Assembly (NCBI RefSeq): GCF_039503195.1
Contig: NZ_JBCJKP010000001.1
Span: forward strand, 5,642,001 to 5,706,000
Direction of reading: 5' to 3'
DNA: 64,000 bases
From: Streptomyces mirabilis
GTDB taxonomy: Bacteria > Actinomycetota > Actinomycetes > Streptomycetales > Streptomycetaceae
The notes under the pieces are model-generated. The model saw only the letters and a program-made list of their open reading frames with translations. It was not told where the DNA came from and searched no databases. Of this stretch, positions 8,777 through 17,626 are shown in pieces; the stretch's first letter is position 1, and each line of letters opens with the position of its first letter. Made by a program: the position numbers and the translations under genes.

Positions 8777-8812
8777 CGGGTGCCCCCCGGATCCGTCGTG
8801 GGGGACACCCGG
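8777..8812 (+). terminator. Possible terminator after the first response regulator
   Basis: CGGGTGCCCCC pairs with GGGGGACACCCG across a loop of about 12 nt. No T tract follows, so it is a moderate candidate. Confidence 0.35.
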
Positions 8813-8814
8813 GG

Positions 8815-8849
8815 ATACCCGTAGTACCTGAGACGGATCCCGTAGGACC
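8815..8849. promoter_or_regulatory. Shared regulatory motif, copy 2, with a partial second repeat
   Basis: Positions 8815-8833 repeat the 19-mer found at 4006-4024 exactly. Here a related 12-mer follows 21 bp (two helical turns) later: ACCCGTAGTACC at 8817 and TCCCGTAGGACC at 8838. This fits a dimeric regulator on one face of the helix, about 50-85 bp upstream of the predicted start of the second kinase. Confidence 0.55.
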
Positions 8850-8899
8850 CTTCTCACTGGTGACGACCGCGACCCGGCAGGCGGCCTACCGTCTTGAAC

Positions 8900-10246
8900 G
8901 TGACCGAGACGACCCAGACGCAGATGAAGCCGCCGGGCGGGGCCAAGCCCCGCAGCCCGGAGTTCCGGCTGGCCGCGGACGCCCTGCGCGGGCTGAGGCA
9001 GGACCTGTTCCACGACGCCTTCGCCTACCGCCCGCTGCCGCGGATGCGGGTGGACGGTCCGCTCGCCCGACGCCTCCCCGAGCGCGTCAAGGAGTACGCG
9101 GCCTGGAGTCCGCACGCCGTGATCACGGCGTGCGGACTGCTCGCGATGGCCGTCGCGAGCACCGCGAACCAAGGTGGCCCCGGTATCGGGAGTCTGGTGC
9201 CCAGCCTCCTGGCGTTGCTCCCGGTCCTGCTGACGCTCGTCCGGCCGGTCGGAGCCTTCTGGTTCTCCATGGCGGCGACACCGTTCGCGGCCGTGTTCAG
9301 CGGCAGCTGGGGCGCATGGCCCTGGTCGGAGGGCGCCTTCATCACCCACCTGGTGGTGCTGACGGTCGTGGCGCTGCGGACCAGGCCGCGCACCGCCGCC
9401 TGGATGTGGGTGCTGACCGCGTGGTACGGATTCATGTCCGAGTCCCTCGTCGCCGGGCGCATCGGGACCAACACGGCGCCGCTGCTGTTCCTCTCCGCCC
9501 TGGCCCTCCTGGTCGTCACGGTCCTGCACGTACGCCGCACGGCCGAGCAGGAGGTGACGGCCCACCAGTCGGAGACGGCGCAGGAGCGCTCCAGGCGGAC
9601 CCTCCTGGAGGAGCGCACCACGATCGCCCGCGAGCTGCACGACGTGGTCGCCCACCACATGTCGGTGGTCGCCATCCAGGCGGAGGCCGCCCCCTACCGG
9701 GTGGAGAACCCCCCGCCCGAGCTGGAGCAGGCCTTCGTCACGATCCGGGAGAACGCGGTGGCTGCGCTCACCGAGCTGCGCCGTGTCCTCGGTGTCGTAC
9801 GGGCCGCGGACTACGAGGCTCCGGACGCCCCGCAGCCCACCCTCGCCGACCTCGGCGCGCTCCTCGCCAATGTGCGGGAGGCGGGTCTGAGCGTGGAGAA
9901 GACGGTCACGGGAGCGGTGCGCGAACTTCCGCAGGGCGTGGAGCTGTCGGCGTACCGCATCGTCCAGGAGGCGCTGAGCAACACCCTGCGGCACGCGCCG
10001 GGCGCGACGGCCCGCGTCGAGATCGGCTACGTTCTCGGCGGGCTCGGCCTGCGCATAGTCAACGGCCCCGCGCAGACCACCACCCTGGTGAAGTCCACCC
10101 ACGGCGCGGGGCACGGCATCACCGGGATGCGCGAGCGGGTCACGATGCTGGACGGCGAGATGACGACGGGCGAGACGGACGACGGGGGATATGAGGTGAC
10201 GGTCTTTCTGCCGGTGCCGCTGCGGGCGGGGGAGGAATCCGGATGA
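8900..10246 (+). CDS. Sensor histidine kinase of the second two-component system
   Basis: A DesK-like kinase of 448 residues with five or six membrane helices in the first 200 residues. A linker (QERSRRTLLEERTTIAREL) leads to H247 in RELHDVVAHH, then HATPase_c with EALSNTLRHAPG and GHGITGMRER. The start is chosen at GTG 8900 because TACCGT at 8887-8892 would give a transcript starting about there; TTG 8894 in the same frame is the alternative. It is a paralogue of the kinase at 6669. The signal is unknown. The stop overlaps the next start as ATGA. Confidence 0.9.
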   Translation: MTETTQTQMKPPGGAKPRSPEFRLAADALRGLRQDLFHDAFAYRPLPRMRVDGPLARRLPERVKEYAAWSPHAVITACGLLAMAVASTANQGGPGIGSLVPSLLALLPVLLTLVRPVGAFWFSMAATPFAAVFSGSWGAWPWSEGAFITHLVVLTVVALRTRPRTAAWMWVLTAWYGFMSESLVAGRIGTNTAPLLFLSALALLVVTVLHVRRTAEQEVTAHQSETAQERSRRTLLEERTTIARELHDVVAHHMSVVAIQAEAAPYRVENPPPELEQAFVTIRENAVAALTELRRVLGVVRAADYEAPDAPQPTLADLGALLANVREAGLSVEKTVTGAVRELPQGVELSAYRIVQEALSNTLRHAPGATARVEIGYVLGGLGLRIVNGPAQTTTLVKSTHGAGHGITGMRERVTMLDGEMTTGETDDGGYEVTVFLPVPLRAGEESG

Positions 10247-10917
10247 CGAACGGCACCATCCGCGTCCTGATAGCCGACGACCAGGTGATGGTCCGCGAGG
10301 GCTTCTCGGTGCTGCTCGGCGCGATGCCGGACATCGAGGTGGTCGGCGAGGCGGTCAACGGCCGGGACGCGGTCGAGCGGGTCCGTGAGCTCGGGCCGGA
10401 CGTCGTGCTGATGGACATCCGCATGCCGGAGATGAACGGCATCGAGGCGACCCGGGAGATCGTCGCGGCGGACAGCGCCGCGAAGGTGCTGGTGCTGACC
10501 ACCTTCGACCTCGACGAGTACGTGTACCAGGCGCTGCGCGCGGGAGCCTCGGGCTTTCTGCTCAAGGACGCCTCGGCGCGTCAACTCGCCGACGGGGTGC
10601 GGGTGGTGGCGGCCGGGGAGGCGTTGCTCGCCCCGTCCGTGACCAAGCGGCTGATCACCGAGTTCTCCAGGCTCTCGGACGCTCCGAGACTCTCGGCCAC
10701 GGCCCAGGCGGCCTACGGCGAGTTGACCGAGCGGGAGACGGAGGTGCTGGTCCTGATCGCCCAGGGTCTGTCGAACGCGGAGATCGCCTCGCGCCTGTTC
10801 GTCGCCGAGTCCACGATCAAGACCCATGTCAGCCGGATCCTGGTGAAGCTGGGCCTGCGGGACCGCACGCAGGCGGCGGTGTTCGCGTACGAGGCGCGGC
10901 TGATCACACCCAGGTGA
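10243..10917 (+). CDS. NarL/FixJ response regulator of the second two-component system
   Basis: A 224-residue regulator with D58 in the receiver (DVVLMDIRMPE) and a C-terminal LuxR-type helix-turn-helix (LTERETEVLVLIAQGLSNAEIASRL). It is translationally coupled to the kinase. The recognition helix region is close to that of the first regulator (ESTIKTHVSRILVKLGLRDR against EQTVKTHVGRILVKLGLRDR), which fits both recognising the shared 19-bp motif. Confidence 0.93.
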   Translation: MTNGTIRVLIADDQVMVREGFSVLLGAMPDIEVVGEAVNGRDAVERVRELGPDVVLMDIRMPEMNGIEATREIVAADSAAKVLVLTTFDLDEYVYQALRAGASGFLLKDASARQLADGVRVVAAGEALLAPSVTKRLITEFSRLSDAPRLSATAQAAYGELTERETEVLVLIAQGLSNAEIASRLFVAESTIKTHVSRILVKLGLRDRTQAAVFAYEARLITPR

Positions 10918-11019
10918 CCCGGGTGACCCAGGTGGCCCCTGACCGGGGGAGCGCGGCGGCGGGGCCGATGGCGGGGTACGGGGGTCCCCGCCGACGGCTC
11001 GGCCGCCGAGACACCCCTG

Positions 11020-11052
11020 TTCAGCGGGGCCGAGTCGGGCTAGCGTCCGCCC
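11020..11052 (+). promoter_or_regulatory. Leaderless promoter of the P450 gene
   Basis: TAGCGT at 11041-11046 lies six bases before ATG 11053, with a weak TTCAGC -35 element at about 11020. A transcript would begin at or next to the ATG. Confidence 0.45.
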
Positions 11053-12309
11053 ATGGCAGCCTCGCACACCCCGCAGTCCTCGCAGTCCTCGCAGTCTCCG
11101 CGGACACCGTCGGCCTTCGATCCCTGGAACCCGGAGTTCGTGGCGAACCCGTACCCCGCGTACGCGGAGCTGCGCGAGCGCGGCCGGGTGCACTACTACG
11201 AGCCCACCGACCAGTGGCTGGTCCCGCACCACGCGGACGTGTCGGCGCTGCTGCGGGAGCGGCGACTGGGCCGGACCTACCAGCACCGTTACACGCACGA
11301 GGATTTCGGGCGGACGGCACCTCCGCCCGAGCACGAGCCGTTCCACGTCCTCAACGACCACGGAATGCTGGACCTGGAGCCTCCGGACCACACGCGGATC
11401 CGACGGCTGGTCTCCAAGGCGTTCACACCGCGCACGGTCGAGCAGCTCAGGCCGTATGTGGACCGGCTGGCGAACGAGCTGGTCGCCGGCCTGGTGGCGG
11501 CCGGCGGCGGTGACCTGCTCACCGATGTCGCCGAGCCGCTCCCGGTGGCCGTGATCGCCGAGATGCTGGGCATTCCGGAGTCGGACCGGGCGCCGCTCAG
11601 GCCGTGGTCGGCGGACATCTGCGGGATGTACGAGCTGAACCCTTCCGAGGAGACGGCGGAGAAGGCGGTCCGGGCGTCGGTGGAGTTCACCGAGTACCTC
11701 CGGGAACTGATCGCCGCGCGCCGCAAGGAGCCGGGCGACGACCTGGTCTCGGGGCTCATCGCCGCGCACGACGAGGGCGACCGCCTGACCGAACAGGAGA
11801 TGATCTCCACCTGTGTCCTGCTGCTGAACGCGGGGCACGAGGCGACGGTGAACGCGACGGTGAACGGGTGGTGGGCGCTGTTCCGCAACCCCGACCAGTT
11901 GGCGGCCCTGCGTGGCGACCGTTCGCTGATCCCCACGGCGGTGGAGGAGCTGATGCGCTACGACACCCCGCTCCAGCTCTTCGAACGGTGGGTTCTGGAG
12001 GACATCGAGATCGACGGCACGACCGTTCCCCGGGGTGCGGAGATCGCTTTGCTCTTCGGTTCCGCCAACCACGACCCGAAGGTCTTCGCGTCCCCGGAGA
12101 GTCTGGATCTCTCGCGCTCCGACAACCCCCACATCTCCTTCAGCGCCGGTATCCACTACTGCATCGGCGCCCCGCTGGCCCGCCTCGAACTGGCGGCGTC
12201 CTTGGGCGCTCTGCTGGAGAAGGCGCCGACGCTCGCCCTTGCCGCGGAGCCTGAGCGCAAGCCGAACTTCGTGATCCGCGGGCTCGAGGGGCTCAGCGTC
12301 GTGCTCTGA
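11053..12309 (+). CDS. Cytochrome P450, CYP107-like
   Basis: A soluble 418-residue bacterial P450. The I-helix oxygen motif is NAGHEATVN, ExxR is EELMR, and the heme loop is FSAGIHYCIG with ligand C370; the usual first glycine after Phe is serine here. The length and the HxxxR-type helix HTRIRRLVSKAF are typical of the CYP107 class. From memory S. coelicolor carries a CYP107U enzyme at an equivalent place, so the same subfamily is likely. The substrate is unknown, and no ferredoxin or reductase gene is adjacent. Confidence 0.9.
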   Translation: MAASHTPQSSQSSQSPRTPSAFDPWNPEFVANPYPAYAELRERGRVHYYEPTDQWLVPHHADVSALLRERRLGRTYQHRYTHEDFGRTAPPPEHEPFHVLNDHGMLDLEPPDHTRIRRLVSKAFTPRTVEQLRPYVDRLANELVAGLVAAGGGDLLTDVAEPLPVAVIAEMLGIPESDRAPLRPWSADICGMYELNPSEETAEKAVRASVEFTEYLRELIAARRKEPGDDLVSGLIAAHDEGDRLTEQEMISTCVLLLNAGHEATVNATVNGWWALFRNPDQLAALRGDRSLIPTAVEELMRYDTPLQLFERWVLEDIEIDGTTVPRGAEIALLFGSANHDPKVFASPESLDLSRSDNPHISFSAGIHYCIGAPLARLELAASLGALLEKAPTLALAAEPERKPNFVIRGLEGLSVVL

Positions 12310-12630
12310 CCCGTCGGCCCAGGGCCCGGAGTCCCGAGGGCCCGGAGTCCGAGGGCCCGGAGTCCGAGGGCCCGGAGTCCCAGCGCGGCGGCCATCCCGC
12401 CGAGCACCGTCAGGGGCAGCTCGGCATAGAGCACGCTCCAGTCGGGGCCCTGCTCGAACCGCTGGAACCGGTCGCGGCTGTTGACGGCTCAGGCCGCGAG
12501 CCTCGCCCCCGCGCCGACGACAGCGATCGGACATCCGCCCGCGGCCTGCATCCTTTGCGCCATGACCCTCATGGACGTGGTGCGGGGACCCGGGGTTCCG
12601 GGTCCCCGCACCAGGCACGCGCGCCCGCCC
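12310..12630. other. Gap between convergent P450 and ABC permease genes, with tandem repeat
   Basis: It holds four head-to-tail copies of a 15-16 bp unit at 12321-12381. The minus strand also reads RFQRFEQGPDWSVLYAELPL and then a hydrophobic run into the repeats (about 12480 down to 12380). That looks like the start of a small membrane protein, but a TGA sits before it with no start codon between, so it is probably a relic. Confidence 0.5.
12321..12381. repeat. Tandem repeat, 4 x 15-16 bp
   Basis: Units AGGGCCCGGAGTCC(C)G repeat at 12321, 12337, 12352 and 12367. Read on the minus strand they encode a repeated GLRAL peptide. Confidence 0.8.
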
Positions 12631-14247
12631 TCAGGTGCTCATGTCCCGGCGCCGCAACGCCGCCAGCCCCGTGGCGGTCAGGGCCAGCGCGATCGCCGTC
12701 AGGATCAGTACCGGTGTCCATGTCATCTCCCCGCCCGGCAGCTTGGGGAGGTGACCGAAGGGGGAGAGGTCCAGGGCGGCCTGGGGGACGTTCAGGGCGG
12801 GGCCGATCCAGCCCAGCAGGAGGGCGACCCCGGCCGCGCCCCAGGCGCCGGGGGCCAGCCGGGGCGAGACCCCGTAGAGAAGGACCGCAAGCCCGCCCAG
12901 CGTCCAGACCGCCGCGACCTGGACGAGGCAGGCGCCGAGCACGGGCCCGAGCTCATGGCCGTACCCGATTCCGAGGCCGAGCCCGCCCAGCGCCATGATG
13001 AGCGCCGCGCCGCCGAAGGCGACGACCAGATGGCCGCCGGCCCACCGCAGCCGCCCCACCGCGTTCGCCAGCACCGGTTCCGCCCGCTGCGAGGTCTCCT
13101 CACCGTGCAGCCGCAGCACCGAAGAGACGACGTACAGCGCGGCCACCATCCCGAGCATGCCGACCATCGCCGCGAGGAACGCGTCCGTGATCCCGGACTG
13201 CCCGCCCATCCGCTCGATGATCTGCCGGGTCTTGGCGTTGCTCCCGACGAGATCGGCGGCCCCCTTCGTGATTCCGCCGAAGGCGGCCCCCGCGGCGAGG
13301 AACCCGAGGCTCCACCCCAGCATGGCCCCCCGCTGCAGCCGCCAGGCCAGCGCCCCGGCCGACCCGAGCCGCCCCCGCGCGGGCCCCGGCCGGGTCGGCA
13401 GGAAGCTCATCCCGACGTCGCGCCGCCCGGCGAGTTCGTAGGCGACCGCGCCCTGGATCACCACGGCCGCGACGAACAGCGCCGACACCCACCACCGCTC
13501 GTGCGCGAAGGGGCGTTCGTTCTCCAGCCACCCCAGCGGCGACACCCAGGTCAGCACGGAGGAACCGTCGTTCGTCGACGAGTCGCCCGCCGCCCGCAGC
13601 ACGAACGCCGCGCCGAGCAGCCCGCCCGTCAGCCCCTTGGCGAGCCGCGCGCTCTCGGTGAGCTGGGCGACGATCGCCGCCATGGTGGCGAAGACCATGC
13701 CGACACCCCCGACGCCGAGCCCGAGGGCCAGCGCCCCGGCACCGCCCTGCCCTGCCAGCCCGCCCGCGATGAGCAGCGCGAGCACGCCGTTGGCGACGAG
13801 GGCGGCCAGCAGCGCCGCCGTCAGCGGGGCCCGGCGCCCCACCATCGCCGACGAGAGGAGTTCCTGGCGCCCGCTCTCCTCCTCCTCGCGGGTGTGCCGT
13901 ACGACGACGAGCAGGCTCATGATCCCGGCGAACAGACCGGCGTAGCCGCCGATGCGCCAGGCGGTGAGTCCGCCGAGCGAGTCGTCGAACACCGGCCCGT
14001 ACGTGGCGCGCAGGGAGCTGTTGGTGAGCATCTGGCGGGCGAGGTCGGCGCGTTCGGCGGCGGTGCCGTAGACGGACTTCAGGGAGTTCGGCATGGACAG
14101 CACCAGCAGGCCGATCACGCCGACCCACAGCGGCATCATCAGCCTGTCGCGGCGCAGGAAGAACCTCAACAGCGTGCCGGTCCCGGCGAGTTGGCGGGAA
14201 CTCCGGGCCCGTACCCCACCCCGTACGGCAGCGGTCGCGGTGGTCAT
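12631..14247 (-). CDS. ABC exporter permease (two-half, about 12 membrane segments)
   Basis: A 538-residue integral membrane protein made of two six-helix halves, as in the TnrB3/antibiotic efflux permease class. Cues are [23 protein letters not shown] at the first helix, a large outer loop with [14 protein letters not shown], and a second half with [20 protein letters not shown]. The paired EE-(S/T)-x-R motifs mark the two halves. The ATG at 14247 overlaps the ATPase stop by 4 nt. With the ATPase it should export a hydrophobic compound or drug; substrate unknown. The divergent regulator at 15285 likely controls the pair. Confidence 0.88.
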   Translation of the reverse strand: MTTATAAVRGGVRARSSRQLAGTGTLLRFFLRRDRLMMPLWVGVIGLLVLSMPNSLKSVYGTAAERADLARQMLTNSSLRATYGPVFDDSLGGLTAWRIGGYAGLFAGIMSLLVVVRHTREEEESGRQELLSSAMVGRRAPLTAALLAALVANGVLALLIAGGLAGQGGAGALALGLGVGGVGMVFATMAAIVAQLTESARLAKGLTGGLLGAAFVLRAAGDSSTNDGSSVLTWVSPLGWLENERPFAHERWWVSALFVAAVVIQGAVAYELAGRRDVGMSFLPTRPGPARGRLGSAGALAWRLQRGAMLGWSLGFLAAGAAFGGITKGAADLVGSNAKTRQIIERMGGQSGITDAFLAAMVGMLGMVAALYVVSSVLRLHGEETSQRAEPVLANAVGRLRWAGGHLVVAFGGAALIMALGGLGLGIGYGHELGPVLGACLVQVAAVWTLGGLAVLLYGVSPRLAPGAWGAAGVALLLGWIGPALNVPQAALDLSPFGHLPKLPGGEMTWTPVLILTAIALALTATGLAALRRRDMST

Positions 14248-15209
14248 CGCGCCATCGTCCCTTCGCCGTTCACCCGGACGTCGTCCTGGACGTCGTCCTG
14301 GTAGTGCCGCAGGAACAGTTCCTCCAGGGTCGGCGGCGTCGAGGTCAGCGACCGTACGCCCGAGTCGGTGAGCGAGCGCAGTACGGCGTCGAGCTGGTCG
14401 GTCTCGACCTGGAGCCTGACCCGGTGGCCCTGGATGTCCAGGTCGTGCACGCCGGGCAGGTGGGCCAGCCCGTTGGGCGGTCCCGCGAGTTCGGCGCTGA
14501 CGCTGGTACGGGTCAGATGGCGCAGGTCGGCGAGGGTGCCGCTCTCGACGGTGCGGCCCTTGCGGATGATGCTGACGCGGTCGCACAGCTCCTCCACCTC
14601 GCTGAGGATGTGCGAGGAGAGCAGGACGGTCCGGCCGCGGTCGCGTTCCTCCTCGACGCACCGCTGGAAGACCTCCTCCATCAGCGGGTCGAGACCCGAC
14701 GTGGGCTCGTCGAGGATCAGCAGGTCGACGTCCGAGGCGAAGGCGGCGACGAGGGCGACCTTCTGCCGGTTGCCCTTGGAGTAGGTGCGTCCCTTCTTGG
14801 TGGGGTCGAGTTCGAAGCGCTCGATCAGTTCCGCCCGGCGCGCCCGGTCGAGCCCCCCGCGCAGCCGTCCGTACAGGTCGATGACCTCGCCGCCGGAGAG
14901 GTTGCGCCACAGGGTGACGTCACCGGGAACGTAGGCGACCCGGCGGTGCAGCTCCACCGCGTCCGCCCAGGGATCCCGGCCGAGCACCTGCGCCGCGCCC
15001 GCGTCGCCGCGCAGCAGGCCCAGCAGGACCCGGATCGTGGTGGACTTCCCGGAGCCGTTCGGACCGAGGAAGCCGTGCACCTCGCCGGCCTCGACGTCCA
15101 GGTCGAGACCGTCCAGCGCGTGTGTCCCGCCGAACGACTTGTGCAGCCCAAAGACGGTGATCGCCTTCGTCGTGGCCTTCGTCATTCCCTTGGCCCTGCC
15201 CTTCGTCAT
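14244..15209 (-). CDS. ABC exporter ATP-binding protein
   Basis: A 321-residue ATPase. Walker A is GPNGSGKST (about 50-58), Walker B is [13 protein letters not shown], and the H-loop is SSHILSE. The signature is the divergent [10 protein letters not shown] in place of LSGGQ. The C-terminal 90 residues resemble the extra domain of drug-export ATPases ([10 protein letters not shown]). The N-terminus [16 protein letters not shown] offers two ATGs; the domain itself begins at [10 protein letters not shown]. The first gene of the operon, divergent from the GbsR-type regulator. Confidence 0.92.
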   Translation of the reverse strand: MTKGRAKGMTKATTKAITVFGLHKSFGGTHALDGLDLDVEAGEVHGFLGPNGSGKSTTIRVLLGLLRGDAGAAQVLGRDPWADAVELHRRVAYVPGDVTLWRNLSGGEVIDLYGRLRGGLDRARRAELIERFELDPTKKGRTYSKGNRQKVALVAAFASDVDLLILDEPTSGLDPLMEEVFQRCVEEERDRGRTVLLSSHILSEVEELCDRVSIIRKGRTVESGTLADLRHLTRTSVSAELAGPPNGLAHLPGVHDLDIQGHRVRLQVETDQLDAVLRSLTDSGVRSLTSTPPTLEELFLRHYQDDVQDDVRVNGEGTMAR

Positions 15210-15253
15210 GCTCCAGAACGTACGCTTCTTTCAGAAATTTGTGAAGTTAACGA

Positions 15254-15278
15254 ATTGTATAAAACGCTCGGATACAAT
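15254..15278. promoter_or_regulatory. Palindromic operator overlapping the regulator -10 box
   Basis: ATTGTAT at 15254-15260 and ATACAAT at 15272-15278 are perfect inverted arms 11 bp apart in an AT-rich island. The right arm contains the TACAAT -10 box of the GbsR-type gene. This fits autoregulation and control of the divergent exporter. Confidence 0.65.
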
Positions 15279-15284
15279 CGGGGG

Positions 15285-15800
15285 ATGGCAGAGCCGGAGG
15301 CGGTGGGAGCGGTAGGAGCGGTGGGTCGGGACGCGGAGGCGGTCTCGCGGTTCGTCGAGCACTTCGCGGCGCAACTCGTGGAGGCCGGGATGCCCCGGAT
15401 GCCGTCCCGGGTCTTCGGGGCGCTGCTTGCCTCGGACACCGGCGCTCTGACCTCGGTCGAACTGGGCGAGCAACTGCGGATCAGCCCCGCGGCGGTCTCC
15501 GGTGCGGTGCGCTATCTGGCGCAGGTGCACATGGTGTCGCGCGAGCGGGAACCCGGTTCGCGCCGGGAGCGGTACCGCGTGCACAGCGACCAGTGGTACG
15601 AGGCGCTCACCAATCGTGAGGCGATCATCAAGCGCTGGGAGGACGCGCTGCGCGAAGGCGTCGGCAGCCTGGGCGCGGACACCCCGGCGGGCGCTCGGCT
15701 CGCGGAGACCCTTGCCTTCTTCGAGTTCATGGAGGGCGAGCTGGAGTCGATGATGGACCGCTGGCGTGTCCACCGGGAGCAGCACTTCGGCGAGGGCTGA
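15285..15800 (+). CDS. GbsR/MarR family transcriptional regulator
   Basis: A 171-residue winged-helix regulator. After a short Ala/Val/Gly start come EHFAAQLVEAGMPRMPSRVFGALLA and the DNA-binding segment LTSVELGEQLRISPAAVSGAVRYLAQ (about 55-85), with wing REREPGSRRERYRV. This is the pattern of GbsR-like MarR proteins that often sit divergent to ABC exporters. ATG 15285 follows TACAAT by six bases, so the message is probably leaderless. It most likely represses the exporter genes until bound by a ligand. Confidence 0.9.
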   Translation: MAEPEAVGAVGAVGRDAEAVSRFVEHFAAQLVEAGMPRMPSRVFGALLASDTGALTSVELGEQLRISPAAVSGAVRYLAQVHMVSREREPGSRRERYRVHSDQWYEALTNREAIIKRWEDALREGVGSLGADTPAGARLAETLAFFEFMEGELESMMDRWRVHREQHFGEG

Positions 15801-15888
15801 GAGCCCTCGCCGAAGGAATGGGGTGGAGCGGCGCTCCGACCGCGCCCGTAGCGGCTACCGCTCCTTGGCCCCTACCGTTCCATGGTTC

Positions 15889-17409
15889 CTACCGCTCCTT
15901 GGTCTCCTCCAGGACCGTCCGCCCGAGCAGGGCGTACCGCTGCGGTGCGCGGCGCTTGAGGTACGTCGCGTACGCCACGCCGCCCGCCGCGATCAGGGCG
16001 ACGATCCAGGGGGTCGCCTTCAGCACGAGGGAGCCGGACTCCGTGCCGGCCGCGGCGCCCATGTTGGACACCAGCAGGACGACCACGCCGAACATCGCGA
16101 GACCGCCGATGAGCGGGGCGGTGAAGGTCTTGAACCAGTGCCTGCTCTCGGGGTGGTTCTTGCGGAAGTACGCCAGCACCGCGAAGGAGCAGACCGCCTG
16201 CACCACCAGGATGGCCATCGTGCCGAGGATGGCGAGCAGGACGTACGTGCCGGTGTACGGGTCCTTGCCGGCCAGCCAGAACGCGGCGATGAGGACGGCG
16301 CTGACGACCGTCTGGACGAGGCCCGCGATGTGCGGGGAGCCGTGCTGGGGGTGGGTGCGGCCGATCGTGCGCTGGAGCGAGGGGAGGACGCCCTCGCGGC
16401 CCAGCGCGTACATGTATCGGGCGGCGCAGTTGTGGAAGGCCATGCCGCAGGCCAGTGAGCCGGTGATCATCAGCCACTGCATGACGTCGACGGCCCAGTG
16501 GCCGACGTAGTGCTCGGTGGGGTTGAAGAACAGGGCGAGCGGGTTCGAGGAGGAGGCGGCCGTGACGGCCTCGCTCTCGCCGTTGCCGATGATGGCCATC
16601 CAGGAGACGAAGACGTAGAAGACGCCGACGCCCAGGACGGAGATCATCGTCGCCTTGGGGATGATCTTCTTCGGGTCGCGGGACTCCTCGCCGTACATCG
16701 CCGTGGACTCGAAGCCGACCCACGACCAGAACGCGAAGAAGAGGCCGAGGCCCGCCGAGGTCCCCTTGAAGGCGTTGACCGGATTGACCGGGCCGAAGGT
16801 GAAGCCGTGCGGACCGCCGCCGTGCAGGGCGACGGAGACGGCCATGGCGGCCAGGATCGTCACCTCGGTGGCCAGCAGTACGACGAGCAGCTTCTCGGCG
16901 ACGGACACTCCGAACCACGTGCCCGTCGCGTTGACGGCGAGCATCAGGACCGCGAACGCCCACCAGGGCACGTCAAGTCCCGTCTGGTCCTTGAGGGTTC
17001 CGGTGGCGAAGGTCGAGAAGATGCCGATCAGGGCCGGCTCGAAGACGACGTACGCGAAGGTCGCGAGGAGTCCCGAGGCGAGTCCCGCGGTGCGGCCGAG
17101 GCCGTAGGAGATGAAGCCGTAGAAGGCGCCGGTGGAGGTGATGTGCTTCGCCATCGAGGTGAAGCCGACCGCAAAGATGGCCAGGACGACCATTGCGACT
17201 AGGTAGCTCGCCGGGGCGCCGATGCCGTTGCCGGCGGAGACCATGAAGGGCACGTTGCCCGTCATGGCGGTGATCGGGGCGGCGGTGGCGACGGCCATGA
17301 AGACGACGCCCAGCAGTCCGATCGCGTTCGGCTTGAGCCGGTGAACTGCGCCTCCGGGGGCCTCCGGGGTGCCCGCCGCCTCAGGGGCCACGCCCTCTTG
17401 CACTGCCAT
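15889..17409 (-). CDS. APC family amine/amino-acid permease, probably ethanolamine uptake
   Basis: A 506-residue permease with about 12 membrane helices. Early helices carry AVATAAPITAMTGNVPFM, and the middle contains FWSWVGFESTAMYGEESRDPKKIIPKA, a conserved APC loop. It is divergent from ethanolamine ammonia-lyase genes, so ethanolamine is the best substrate guess; other amines remain possible. ATG 17409 with GGAAGGGG upstream is chosen rather than the start 18 nt earlier. The operators for the divergent pair would be at 17410-17626. Confidence 0.85.
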   Translation of the reverse strand: MAVQEGVAPEAAGTPEAPGGAVHRLKPNAIGLLGVVFMAVATAAPITAMTGNVPFMVSAGNGIGAPASYLVAMVVLAIFAVGFTSMAKHITSTGAFYGFISYGLGRTAGLASGLLATFAYVVFEPALIGIFSTFATGTLKDQTGLDVPWWAFAVLMLAVNATGTWFGVSVAEKLLVVLLATEVTILAAMAVSVALHGGGPHGFTFGPVNPVNAFKGTSAGLGLFFAFWSWVGFESTAMYGEESRDPKKIIPKATMISVLGVGVFYVFVSWMAIIGNGESEAVTAASSSNPLALFFNPTEHYVGHWAVDVMQWLMITGSLACGMAFHNCAARYMYALGREGVLPSLQRTIGRTHPQHGSPHIAGLVQTVVSAVLIAAFWLAGKDPYTGTYVLLAILGTMAILVVQAVCSFAVLAYFRKNHPESRHWFKTFTAPLIGGLAMFGVVVLLVSNMGAAAGTESGSLVLKATPWIVALIAAGGVAYATYLKRRAPQRYALLGRTVLEETKER

Positions 17410-17589
17410 CGAGTGGCCCCTTCCCATGGTCGCTCGCCGTCCGCACCCTGGGTGCGGCGGAGTGGATTACGAACCGGAATGCTGCACGAGAAATGAGTCC
17501 TGTCACGGGTCGGGACGTTAAATGTGCGTCAACCAGACCTTTAGGAGTCCGGGTGGAGCGAACGTCCTTGTTAACTCTGCGCCGGATCG

Positions 17590-17619
17590 TGGACCGCGCC
17601 CGACGCCCCTCCGTACGGT
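17590..17619 (+). promoter_or_regulatory. Leaderless promoter of eutB
   Basis: TGGACC at 17590-17595 and TACGGT at 17614-17619, 18 bp apart. ATG 17627 starts seven bases after the -10 box. Confidence 0.5.
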
Positions 17620-17626
17620 CCCTGGC

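Noticed and set aside
12321-12381. CRISPR-like array
   Set aside because: Units are directly joined with no spacers, and no cas gene is present.
12481-14304. Plus-strand open frame of 607 codons opposite the ABC permease
   Set aside because: The minus-strand permease has clear helices and coupling to its ATPase; this frame is its shadow.
11053-15209. Natural product gene cluster (P450 plus ABC exporter)
   Set aside because: No synthase, tailoring set or pathway regulator is near; the genes look like separate transcription units.
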